Below, one piece after another: positions 12,369 to 24,500 of a DNA stretch of 64,000 bases. A program made the translations under genes and the position numbers. Numbering within the stretch: position 1 is the first letter of the stretch; the number at the start of each line of letters is the position of its first letter. The DNA comes from Brugia malayi (lineage: Eukaryota; Nematoda; Chromadorea; Rhabditida; Onchocercidae): NCBI RefSeq assembly GCF_000002995.4, contig NW_025062475.1, positions 2,170,001 through 2,234,000 on the forward strand. The letters run 5' to 3'. The notes under the pieces are model-generated. The model ran no database searches and was not told the origin of the DNA. It saw nothing but the letters and a program-made list of their open reading frames with translations.

Positions 12369-15107
12369 AAGAGCATCAACACCATCAACAACACCAACAG
12401 CAACAACAACAACAACAACATTCATTGCAACAAATACCGCAACAAACATCGATATTACGACCAGTTAATCGGATACCAGTACAACAAATGCAATCAACTG
12501 AACAATCACTACCACTGCCACAACAATCAAATCAGTCGAGAAGTTCATTTGATACCGGATTATCACAGGAAACACGACAAATGATGCAACAAATGCAATC
12601 AAATCAATCATCTCTCTCATCTCAACAAACAATTCTACAACTCATTCAACAAATGTTTCCGCAAATATCGTTGCAACCAATACTGGAATCAAGGAGAACA
12701 AATTTTGACAATAATTTGCTATTCAATCAACGTACACAACAACAATCAAACGAACAACAGCAAATCATTCAACAATCACCCACACAACCAACAGTTCAAC
12801 GACCATTATTTGCACAATTTATTCCATGTGCATCAATAGGTGTACCCTTAGGAATTTTACAGGTATCACAGTCAGATATGCAAACATGTCAACAATCATC
12901 AAGAGTGATTAATGATACATTTGAAATACCCCAACTATCACTCTTTGATTTATCACCGCAGCACTTTATGCATGTCATTCAACAATGCCCATATAATCGA
13001 TCATCAGATCAACAAAGATCAGTCATAACAACTCAACAATCATCGTTGCAGCCATGTCAAGTATCTATTTACATCATTACATGATTAAATCATTTACATA
13101 ATTAGATCAAAAATCAATTTTATTCATTTTTTGCAAAACAAAAAAAAATAATAATCAAATTTAGGAATTATCACCGGGAGCTACTGTATCATCAAATCAA
13201 ATTAGCACTTCATCAGTACTAAATGATACAATTACTACATCACTTACTAATGCTAATGAATCAGAGGAGACATTTACGGGAGGTTTGTTTATCGATATGA
13301 TTTGGTAGAAATTTAGATTTAACTAGATCAGAGTATTTAAAGTGGAAAATAAATAGAAAATAAAATTGATCAATGTTATTGCCTAAGTATTTCATTTAAT
13401 TTGCAATAATTTATTGAAATTTTTATAAGCAGAGAGTTATGATGATGATGGTGATAATGATGATAATGATGGTGATGATGATAATGAAGATAATGATGGT
13501 GATGAATCTGATAATGACGAAGAAAGTGATAATTTCATTTCAGGTGCAGAAACTAGCACATCATCGGTAAGTGCTAATTGGATAAACAACAAACATTTCT
13601 TTTTTCTCCTTGATAAATTATCATAATACTTTTTTGTGTTTTTAGGAAATGCAGTGATATCCAATCATTTAATGATAAAGCATCATTTGTGAGCAAAGAT
13701 CCTATGTTTATTTATCAGATATATAGGAAATGATAATATCATGCGATCATATTAAATCTTATCTTTTATATTTTCTAGTAAAATTTATATTTTTAATTTC
13801 TCCCAGTGAATATAATGCATAATAATGATTTCAATTGTATATTTAATCTATATTAAATATACAATTTCTAATAAATAAATCATCTAATCTATATAAAATA
13901 AATTTTACTTTTGAAAAATTTGTTTTTAATTTAAATTTTCAGCACTATTTTTTATTTTAGACAACAGCAGAAACACCAATAATAGAACATATGAATGGAA
14001 CAACATCACAACAAAGAGCAACACTACCTGAGGATCCAGAAACTAGCACTCCAACAAGACTGGAAAATCCAAGAGAATTACAAGAAACGGAAGCTGATAA
14101 TGGTTTCGATTTGTTTGCTAATACAAATTTTGCTAGCAAATATTAATAGAATAATTAATAATGATAATAACAGTAATAATAACGAACACTGATAACAACG
14201 ATAACAATAATAAACAATAAATAATGATAAGATAAATGAGCAACTTTTTGATGTTAACATAATTTAAATCAGTGATAAATAATTCCGGTCTAAATTAAAA
14301 GTAAAATTTCAGATTCACCAGTTGATATGACTGGAATTATGAGACATTTGGGTTCACATCATACTTCTGGTCCAAATAATAATACTTCAACACCAATTAA
14401 TAACGATCATTTATCATCTTCAATATTTGCACCTGTCCATGCACCAACAACATCCCTAAATAATCAACAAAGCGAATCGGATAATTCGGAAATCAGTAAT
14501 ACTACACGAAGTAGTACTATACGATTATTACTAAGTCGTTTTTTAAATCTCAATGAGATTAATTTTACTTCCAACAATAGCAGAAATGATGATGTGACAA
14601 TGCAATCTAGAAATGATTTTTATCAGGTAAGTATATTTCTCTTTTTCATTTATTAATTTTAGGAAATGCAATTAAGAAAAAAGTTTTTTTTTTTTTTTTT
14701 TATTTTAACTAAATGTTAGTATCATCGCTTGTGTGACAAATTTAGATACTCTTAATTTTTGCAGTTACATTTATTAAATTTTTATGAAAAATTGGAAAAA
14801 ATGTGGTACAAAATTTATTTCATTCTCAATTAATACAATTAATATTTCAAATATTTCCATTTTTTATTTATTTTAAATCAATCGAAGTTTCATTTCATTT
14901 CAACTTTTCTTTTTTTTTTTTTTTTTTTTTTAATTAATTCATTTATTAATGAAAAGCTAAAAAGTTATTTAATTTCAGATGTTTGATGGAGATCAATTAA
15001 CATTACAAGAGACAACGGAACGTTTAGTTGCACTGATGGCAAGAGTTGAAAGTTTATTAAATCTAATAAATACTTTTGAAATGACTAATTCATCAAATCT
15101 ATTATAA
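11486..15107 (+). CDS. Glutamine-rich nuclear-type protein, unidentified
   Basis: Six exons fit with matching phases: 11486-13060, 13165-13282, 13433-13566, 13961-14102, 14313-14626 and 14979-15107, giving 803 residues. Residues 1-125 are not Q-rich and include a predicted helical stretch (IPELLTREYAISDSSRRIIE, then MSADELQEMF). Residues about 125-520 are dominated by Q, S, N and P with several polyQ runs encoded by mixed CAA/CAG. Exon 3 encodes a D/N/E-rich acidic tract. The last exon gives a leucine-repeat helix (TTERLVALMARVESLLNLIN). Low-complexity Q plus an acidic tract plus a terminal helix suggests a transcription or chromatin cofactor, but I recognise no family. Donor 14102/GTTTCG is weak. 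A short alternative exon at 13646 would end the protein at once (EMQ, stop). An acceptor-like TTGTCAG lies just before the ATG. Confidence 0.75.
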
Positions 15108-16166
15108 GTTATTAATTTATGAATTGAATTGCTCAGTTTTCTATTATATGCAAATAAATTATTTGCAAAAATAATTGAAATATAATAATTATTGATATTT
15201 TCCATTTTTCTTTCTCCTTTTCACTTTTTTCTTTTTTAATTTTCTTTAAATAATCAAATTTTGATCAGAATTATTCCAATGGGTGCTTAAATAATACAAC
15301 AAATTTTGCCTTTTTTTCTCTCTCTCTCTTTCTCTTACTTTTAATTAATTCAATTTAAAAAAAAAAAAAAAAAAAAAGAAAGAGAAAAACAAAATTAAGA
15401 AAACAATGATTTTGTATAATTATACTTTTTTCTAATAAAAGAAAGACAAACACAAAAATTCTATTTGTATATTTGTATTCTCTCCTAATTTTCTTTTTTT
15501 TTTTTTGTTTTGTTTTATTTACTTTTCTAAAATAAATGTACAAAATGTAATATTTGTGTGAGAGAGAAAAAAAAAAAGAAATATTCATATGATTTTTGAA
15601 AATATTTTATTGTTTGAAATCAATTATTCATAATAATATTTATAAAAGTTTAGAAATATCAATGTAAACATGTATATGTGTATGTAGTATTTGATGTATA
15701 CATTATATATATATACATGTTTATTTATCATATTTCTTTGTTTTTTTTTTTTCTTTCATCTTGTCAAATTTTTTATCAATTTATCAAATTTCTTAATTTT
15801 TCTTTTTTTTTTTTTAATCAAATTTTCAATTGCTTATTTGAAATTATCGGTAGTAAGAAGACATTGATGGGTAAACTTTTCAGATTGGTACTTGTAAAAT
15901 ATTGCTCATTGTTGTGTAAAATAATACAAATAAAAATTTTTTTCATATTTTATTATTTACACATTATTAAATCAGTTTCATAAATCATATTTACATGAAA
16001 AAAATTGACAAATACAATTTTTAATGATAATAATAATAATACATTTTAAAATTTGGACAAGTTAATGTGAATAAAGTTAAAAAGTAAATTCATTATTTAG
16101 TAAATCAATTAATTATCAATTATACAAATTATTATTATTATTATTACTACTATTGATTTGTTAGTT
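15108..16166. other. AT-rich region between convergent genes
   Basis: No coding exon is supported. There are poly-A/T runs, a CT run near 15318, and a TATATATATACATG stretch near 15705. The genes on either side point towards it, so it should hold both 3' UTRs. Confidence 0.6.
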
Positions 16167-17482
16167 TTATTCATTATAATCCTCAATAATGATCATTTTC
16201 TCAGGAACAAGTACAAATTTATGAACAATATCTTTTATTTCCGGAAAAAATTTCTTATATTCATCATAACCTTTCCAACGTGGTTTTGTTAATGAAATAT
16301 ACTGTATACCACCACCATAACAATTTATATTACATTCACGTCCAAGACATTTTAAACATGCTAATTTATAGCAATGTTTAATTTCTGTTATACAACGCAT
16401 TCGTTTCTTTTTCTTCTTTCGATTTTTTACACTTACCGTACGCCAAAATTTTTCTTCACAAATACGTGTTGCACGTATGAAACAATTATCATTCCAACAA
16501 TGTAAATCATTTGATAATGATTTATCAGTAGCTGTTAAGCATTTCACATCACAATGCTCCAGAAATGGACTTGTTTTTGTTAAAATGCAATTATTTATTG
16601 CCATTGGACATTGCTGACTGCTTGCTGATGACGATGTCACCGTTTCATGTGACATCATTTTTGTTGTATTTGTTAGCATTTCATTCATTGATGCATTACT
16701 TACATCTATTTTGATTGTTGTTTGTGACATTGTCTATATTAATTATATCATTATTAATTGATTAATTATTATGACCAATACCAATTATATCTATTTCAAA
16801 TTATATTATTGATTTATTCAATAATCAGTTATTAGTAAATAATAAATGATACATTGATATAATGATAATAACAATAATATAATAATAATATTTCAATATT
16901 AAAAAAATATATTATGGAATTGGTATATATATCATCTAGTAAAATTATAAGAAATGATAATTATCATTATTATTCAAACTTTGCATAGCTATTAGCATAA
17001 TTATAAAATATGTTTTTTTTTTTTTTTTTTTATTTCACTAATTGACAAGGAAAAGAAATGTAGTAGAAATTTAATAATCAATTGATTTCAATTCAAAAAA
17101 AAAAAAATTTTTTTTTTCTTTATTTACTTTTATAATAATTATAAAATTATTATTGCAATTATTATTTTCAGTTAATATGTAAACAAATATTTTATATTAA
17201 AATTTCATATCGAATATATTATATCTAAACTCATATCAAATATGCTCATAAAAATTATTAATTTGTTCAAATTATTTATTAATAATATCAAATTTTCACC
17301 TTATGTTTATGTGGTTGAAAAAATTTGACAAATGTTGATTTACATTCAGCCAAAATTTGTTCCTTTAAATCAGTTGGTATTTGAGGAAGTTCAAAACGAT
17401 GGCGTATATCAATAAGACTGCTACACCATGGCAAAATAATAATGAGTAATGGAAAATATTTTAAAATGATATTTACAGCCAT
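16167..17482 (-). CDS. Cysteine-rich secreted protein, unidentified
   Basis: Two exons, 17482-17300 and 16733-16167, join in phase 0 (AAG before GTGAAAA; TATAG before ACAATG) to give 249 residues. The N-terminus MAVNIILKYFPLLIIILPWC is a clear signal peptide, and no other membrane segment is seen. The mature part has 14 cysteines, an even number that fits disulfides. Most lie in the second exon as pairs such as CPMAINNC, HCDVKC and HCWNDNC, then a dense CITEIKHCYKLACLKC block. A basic KKKKK run (NRKKKKKRMRC) sits between the clusters. The spacing loosely recalls nematode secreted cysteine-rich domains, but I cannot assign a family. The second exon has its own ATG at 16730, so a short non-secreted form is conceivable. 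Confidence 0.7.
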
Positions 17483-17721
17483 TATATGGATTTGTCTATG
17501 GAAATGAAATAACCTAAATTAATAACTTATTTATTAAACAATGATTAATTCAATGATTGTTGTATCAATTTAAACTTTTTGCTAAATAGAAAGAGAGAGA
17601 GAGAAATCTCTGTTAAGAAAATGATAATGCATTTAATTTGTATAAATACATATTTACATAATCATAATAAATCCAAATGATCTTTCGCTGTATTTGCACT
17701 ATTTGAGATATTGCTTATCAG

Positions 17722-17931
17722 TACGTTGAGAACTACTATGCAAAGAAATTTTTAATTTCAAATTTATTCGAATATACCAATTTTCGTCAAATGCATCAAA
17801 TTTATCCTTCGTTTTTGAAAGAATACGTCAATGTGAGGAATAGTTTTGGAGTTTGTGATTTTTCAGATATGAAATGTCAACTTTTTTATGCATCCACAAT
17901 CAATGCAAACAATTTGATGATAGCTAAATAA
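17722..17931 (+). CDS. Possible orphan 3' exon
   Basis: A 69-codon open stretch follows an acceptor-like GCTTATCAG and ends with TAA at 17929-17931. It reads YVENYYAKKFLISNLFEYTN, then FRQMHQIYPSFLKEYVNVRN, and ends NANNLMIAK. The base composition is less AT-rich than the flanks and the residue mix looks like real protein. No partner exon was found upstream, and a two-exon gene on the other strand ends just to the left. It could be a gene remnant, a terminal exon of an unseen gene, or chance. Confidence 0.25.
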   Translation, partial: YVENYYAKKFLISNLFEYTNFRQMHQIYPSFLKEYVNVRNSFGVCDFSDMKCQLFYASTINANNLMIAK

Positions 17932-18586
17932 TTTGTTGGGGAAATTTTGTTAAGCATCTCGTCCCGGATTATATTTTCATAAATAATGAAATGAAATAAA
18001 ATGACTATGTTTCAATACTCTTATTTAAATGTTAAGCAATAACAAATTCAAGAATAATGAATTAATTACTAGGAAAAGTAAAGAAAACAAAGAATGCTAC
18101 CGTGAAAATGCAGTTAATCAAAGCATGTAAATATAAATTAACAGATTCGAAATTTGATAATAAAGATTAACAACATTAGATTATTAATTAACAATATTAG
18201 ATTATTCTTTTCACTCCTTTCATTTATCTAGTCATTCCTTTTTCTTTAAAACCAAAAAAAAAAAAAAAAAAATGATGAAAATATGTAATAATATTCGAAA
18301 TAAATTCACAAAAATTTACTTTCTGGAACGAAAACATTCAACTGACACATTATAGATATAACTTCAAAAATTTTTTCCTAAATCATTATGAGAGGAAAAT
18401 ACTAAATTCGGATCAATATTAGTGTCCTTCAATGAAAAAGGCACCTTTCCTATATATTTTTATATATTCTGCTTTTGAGTTACAAAAATTACTAAGCAAT
18501 TTTATAAGTTTAATGCGAAAAATCACTTATTTCACGATTGTATGAGTGAAACTTACTGCCACTTCTATCTCATTGCAAAAATTGTA
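17932..18586. other. AT-rich intergenic DNA
   Basis: Nothing coding is supported. It contains a poly-A run near 18255 and a short near-duplicate ACAnnATTAGATTATTnAnnA near 18170-18200. The 17483-17721 interval, between the secreted-protein start and the possible orphan exon, is likewise empty apart from a GA run near 17590. Confidence 0.5.
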
Positions 18587-21500
18587 TCATAAATACTCTT
18601 TACATTCATGGCATTCTCTCAATGCTGCACGTCGTATCTAAAAATTTCGTATATTTGCAAGATAAAATTTTATATAAACAGCAATAAATTAACTGCAAAA
18701 TAAAAAAAAAAATTGCATTAATTTATTTATAATCATATCAAGTTGAATTTCATACTATGTAAGTTTTCTTGAATCTTATTATGAAGCAAAATTCACAAAT
18801 GCATTTAGTAAAAAAAAAAAAAAAAAAAAAAGAAAATATATGTTTGACCAAATAATGCAAAAAACTTAAATGATTTAAATGAAAAATAATGCAAAAAACT
18901 TAAATGATTTAAATGAAATATGCAAAAAACAACTGTATTAAAAAACAAAATGAACAAACAATAAGTTTAGGTTTACCACAGTATCTGCGACCGAATCACA
19001 ATGTTTTGTTAAAACTTGTTTGAAAGCATTACATGCATCTACTCGAGATTTTGGAGTGTTCAATTGTTTTTGAGCTAATCCAAGGTGATATTGATTTTGA
19101 GGACAATCACTCTGCTGCAAATTATTATTATTATTATTTCTTTATATCACGAAAAACTTCACATTAAATATCAAAAGTAATTCCACTCGAAATAGCAAAT
19201 ATTATGTATTTGAATTTCTACAGTTTCCAAATAATGTAGTGGAAGCAAAAATGTTTTTGGAAACAACCTTTATGATTTGGTTAAATTGTTATTCGGGGGA
19301 GAAGTTTGATGTCAGGGAGATGTGTTGGATGTCAGCTAAATATTTGGGCAACAATTGAATAAACTGATTCGGAGGATTGGATGATTTTTAAAACTGATCT
19401 AATTGACAATAGTATGGTTATAAAATCTACATTGATGTTAGACAATGATCCAAACAAAGGAGAGGAGGTGCTTGCATGGGCACCAGTTGCTAATAAAGAG
19501 CTTATTAGATAACCGCATGATTATGATAGCTAACAAAGAACAATGTAGATATCCTCATGATTGTAAGGATTGCTAACAAAGAACGATGTAAATTGTTTCA
19601 ATATGTAGAAGCATAAATTTGGAAACAAAGAGTCCGAAGTATAAGCATTATTTGCGGAAATTACGTAGATATCTTTACTACAATTTGCAACTCATATTTT
19701 TAGATCGCGATATTAAAATCCGCGACACTCCCGACCGAAGGAGCTAAATGCTTTAGTTCGTTGGACAGCTTTGGTTGATTGCTTCGCCTTATAGCGCTTC
19801 TAGTTCGTAGAGCAATTGGTTCTTGTTCATTGACATTTTGCACTGATTTGTTAAACATTGTTGGTTGAGGGTCAATTTCCTCACCTTTGACTTCCAGTGG
19901 GTATAACATATTCACCGGTCTGTTGAGTATTTTTCCTTTCGGTAATTCTATCGAGACACTTCTCACTTCTCCATCCTTTCCTGTTTTGATTTCTCTTATT
20001 CTGGCTAGTTTCCACATGCCACGGGGAATTTCTGGTTCATTTAGTAACACAATCTCTCCCTCGTGGGGAGTTCTTTTTACTACATCTCTCGGAGAAGAGT
20101 GTTCCCTTTGTGCTCTTTCTTTAAGAGTATTTAAATATTCCTCTTTCCATATTTCCCAGAAGGCATCGAGGGCCTTTAGTGTATTTGACCAGTATTGAAT
20201 GAGTTTTTCTCTCGAATCCAATTTATGAGGGATAAAATCATCCATTTCATTCTTGTTTTTAGCAGGCATGATTAGATGCGCATTCGGTAGTATAAAGTCA
20301 ATTGGACGCAATATGATACAATCATCAAAATTTACGTAAGTTAGTGGTCGAGTATTCAAAATACTTTCCACTTCCGCTACTAGCGTAATCAATTCCCGTT
20401 CCCATAATAACTTTCTGCCGATGGCTCTTTTCATTGCCCTTTTTGTTAACCCAATAAGTCGCTCATATACTCCTCCGTTCCAAGGCGCCTTTGGTATTAT
20501 ATTTTTCCAGATCATTTTCCTTTCCGCTAGGAATTCATTTAATTGTTGTTTCACAATGATTTTAAAAATTAACTGGAATTGACCAGCGTTGTCGCTTAAG
20601 ATTAATTCTGGAAAGCCTCGTCTTGCTGTAAATCTTCTGAAAACATGTAAAAAGCTTTCGGCTGAAAGAGTTTCTACTACTTCTAGATGTACAGCTCTTG
20701 TTGTGAAACATGTGAATAGTGCTACCCATCTTTTTGTTAGCCCATTATCACTCCTGATATTCACAGGACCTAAATAGTCTAGTCCTACTCGCGCAAAGGG
20801 TCTTGATCTTGTGGTCCGAGATGCTGGAAGATCAGCCATAGTTGGTAATTTGAATGGTTTAGTTGTCCAGCGTCTGCACTTCATGCACTTATTCAAGATT
20901 CGTTTGACTTCCGTTCTACCTTTTGGGATCCATATCGTCGATCTCAGATTTGAGAGTGTATGAGCAATTCCAGCATGATACAGTTGTTCATGTCGTTGCT
21001 GAATAAAGAGTTCAGTTATGGTGTTGTGTCTCGGGAGATATATTGGGTGTAAGTTACTCTCTTTCATTTCAGAGTTAACTACGCGGCTTTTGTATCTCCA
21101 TAGTTCGTTATCATAGAACAAATTCCATTTGATTATTTCATCTTTGGTAACTCCTTCTGACTGTGCTTGTTTGAATAGCACAATTTCTGACAACTCGTAA
21201 TCCTGTGTTGTCAATATATTCTTTTCTTTCGTTGCCATCTTTAGCCAAGGAATTTCCCTTTTCATTGTTAATCTTATGAATTTCAGAACCCAACCAGTTG
21301 TTCTTATTAATCTTGACCATTTGCTAAAACGACTAGCATCTAAGATTCCGAAATGTTTGTTTATGATAATTGGTTCTGTGATGTGGGCCACAATTTCTTC
21401 ATCCTGGTAATCCTCATTGTAATTGTATTTCCACTGTGGCCATTTTGATTCGTTTTCTGTTAACCACTTTGGTCCTTTCCACCAAAGATCATATCCTTTT

Positions 21501-24500
21501 AGTTTATTCGGAGAGATTCCTTTTGTAGCTATATCAGCTGGGTTTTGTTCACTTGGGATATATCTAAAATGGATTTTCGCCTTTCGTATTTCTTCTACCC
21601 TATTTTGTATGAACGTTGGTAGTAAACGGGAACTATTGTGAACCCAATGAAGCGCACATTGAGAATCGGACCATAAAATTGTTATCACGTCCTCAAGCTC
21701 TTTTTGTTTTAATACGAATTGTACCATTCTCACTCCGATGAGTATTGCCAGTAATTCTAATCGAGGTATTGACATTCCTTTAATTGGCGCAATTCGGGAT
21801 TTAGCAAACACTAAGAATACTTCTCTTTCTTGAGTTCGAATGTATAAAGCTGCTGAGTATGCAGCAGTTGATGCGTCAGTAAAAACATGAAATTGTACTT
21901 GCTTGGAACAATTTGTTGTGAATCTTGGTAGATCCTTTAGTTTCTTTGGCCATTCGTTCGTGAGTAATTTCCACGTGGTTTCATCCTCCTCACTTATAGT
22001 TTGATCCCATGAAAGGTTCTTTTTCCACAAAGTTTGGAGAAACAATTTGAATCTTATCAGTATAGGAACTATGAATCCTAGTGGGTCATATTGTGAGGCT
22101 ACGAATTGCAATATAATTCTTTTAGTTAATTTCTTACCAAACCATGGTTTTAACGTTACTTGAATGATATCTTGTTTGTGGTACCAATTGAGACCTAGAA
22201 TTTTTTTAATTGAACTTACCTCTGCTCGATCTTGTACCGGAAGTTTTTCATTGACTTCTTGGTCGTTAGAGAGAAATTCCCGTACATTCATTGATGCTTC
22301 ATTGAATATAATTTTAATTTCCTTATAATTGGAAAGAGCTTCGTTGGTTCCTTTGGTTGGTATTATAATGTTATCGACATAGAGATTTTTCCTTAACTCG
22401 AGTGCGATTTTGCTTTTACAAGTTTCCAAATGATAATTGAGTGTAGCGGACAATAAAAATGGAGATGATACAATTCCAAATGGAACTCGTTGGAAACGGT
22501 AACAACTTACGTTTTCTTCGTTAACTGGACTTCGAACGTCTTTCAACCAAAGAAATCGAGTGCAGTTTCTATCTGTTGGATGCAATTCTATTTGCAAGAA
22601 CGCCTTTTCTACGTCTGCTATTATTACATTTTTCATTGTACGGAAACGTAGCAAAACTCCAACCAAATCAGGGAGTGTTATTGGTCCCCGATATAAAACA
22701 TCATTTAAACTTTTCATTCCTTTACAATGAGCTGATGCATCATAAACTATCCTCAGATTTGTCGTGGTTTTATTTGGTGTTATTACTTCGTGATGAGGCA
22801 GATAATGAATAATACCAACTTCATTCATTTCCGATGACACTTTCTCAATTATATTGGAATTGAGTTGTTCTTCAATAGTTTGATTGTATCGACTTAGTAA
22901 TTGAGGTTTCATTTGAAGCCTCCTAATTAACGACTTTAATCTTCCAAGGCAAAGTCCGAAATTATCGCTTAGTTTGTTCTTTGAATCTTTCCAAGGCCAA
23001 CAAACTTGATATCTTCCCTTGTCCCTAGTGATAGTTTGTTTAAATTGCTGCAATGCTTTTTCATCATTGTCAGAGTTTATTTTGTCTTGTATACCCATTA
23101 TTTCCAGTTTCCAAAAGTGATCTAAGTCTGGAATATTGACGGCATTGACTTGAGAAATCGGACTTACTGATGTGGTTTCTGAAATACTGTCGTGTATTTC
23201 ATTTATATACCCACTTCCAGCTATTATAGGTCCAACCTTTGTATGGATCAATGAAAATCCTGATTTTAAGTTCTCTGCTTGGTCAAACTGGATAAACTTG
23301 AAGAAGTGATCCGCACCTATGAGTATGTCCGGTTGTTTCCATTTGTTTTTGAAATTACTAAACTGATTTCGTTTGTCTATCATCAACAATTCCTTTTTGT
23401 TTAGATTAACTACTTGCAATTCATTCGTCAAGTGGTTAACTGTTATTACATCTAATCGGATTATTTCTTTATTTCCAATTTTTACTCCGATTTCAGTTTT
23501 AGTAGTGATACACGTTTTTGGCGTCTTATCACCAAATGAAGCAATTTTTATTTCCATCTCGTTAGTTTCTTGTAGATTCAATCGATAAGCCAAATCCTTT
23601 GATATGAACGATAATTGAGAACCAATATCGAATAGAATTAAAGCCTTTTGTTGGATTTTTGGGCGATTTGGATTGGTTACATTTATTTCCTTACATAACA
23701 GTAAGGTTCGCTTTTTCCATTGATTTCCTTTTTCGGTAATGGAGTTAGCGATTGTGACTGAACCCAACCTTTCTTTGTTGGAATCCACTGCTTGCGTGAG
23801 TTCCTTGTAGTTGTTGGGACACAGTGCTGTATTGTGTGGACTTTTACAATGGAAACACAAAGGTTTCCCTTTTTTACAATCACTTGTTGCATGTCCTTTT
23901 CGTAAACATTTGAAACATGCAGTGATTTCTCTCAAACGTTCCATCCGGAGTTTGAGAGTGGGATAGATGTTACATTCATTGTTCCAGTGGTCCTTATTGC
24001 AAAATACGCATGGTTTCCTTTTCCCATTTATAGAAATTTTTCCTGGAACCTTTTTTGATTTGATTGTATTATCTCCCTTTGTTTGGTTGATTGTGGCGAA
24101 AGCTGACGTTTCGCCTCTAACATTATTTTTGTTTGTTTTCTTCTCCCTTGTGTCTGCTTGACTTCTAGCAACTTCTTCATTTCTTAGAACTAGTTTTGTC
24201 AGGTACTGCCGGATATCCTTAACTGACCAACTCGTCGAATCCTCTTTCAATTGGTATAATTTATCAATTATCCACGCTGGTAGTTTATTTTCAATTGTAA
24301 TTTCGATGCTTGAATGCTCTAAATTTTCACCTATAGCTTCCAGTTGTCGAAATGTTCTCTCCATGGCTTCTATGGTTGCTTTCCACTCTCGGTCATTTTT
24401 TTTGATGGTATTCAACTCGTTGTAGAGTGATTTCTTTATAAGGAAAGGTTTACCATATTTCTCTTTTAGTAAACCTATTATAACATCGTAGTTTTCTGGC

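Noticed and set aside
12285..12584. Asparagine-rich alternative frame inside the Q-rich exon
   Set aside because: CAA/CAG repeats give polyN/polyT/polyS in other frames. The plus-strand Q-rich frame is longer and joins properly to downstream exons.
19887..24161. Several plus-strand frames across the retroelement
   Set aside because: They are antisense to an intact gag-pol frame and show no domain or exon structure.
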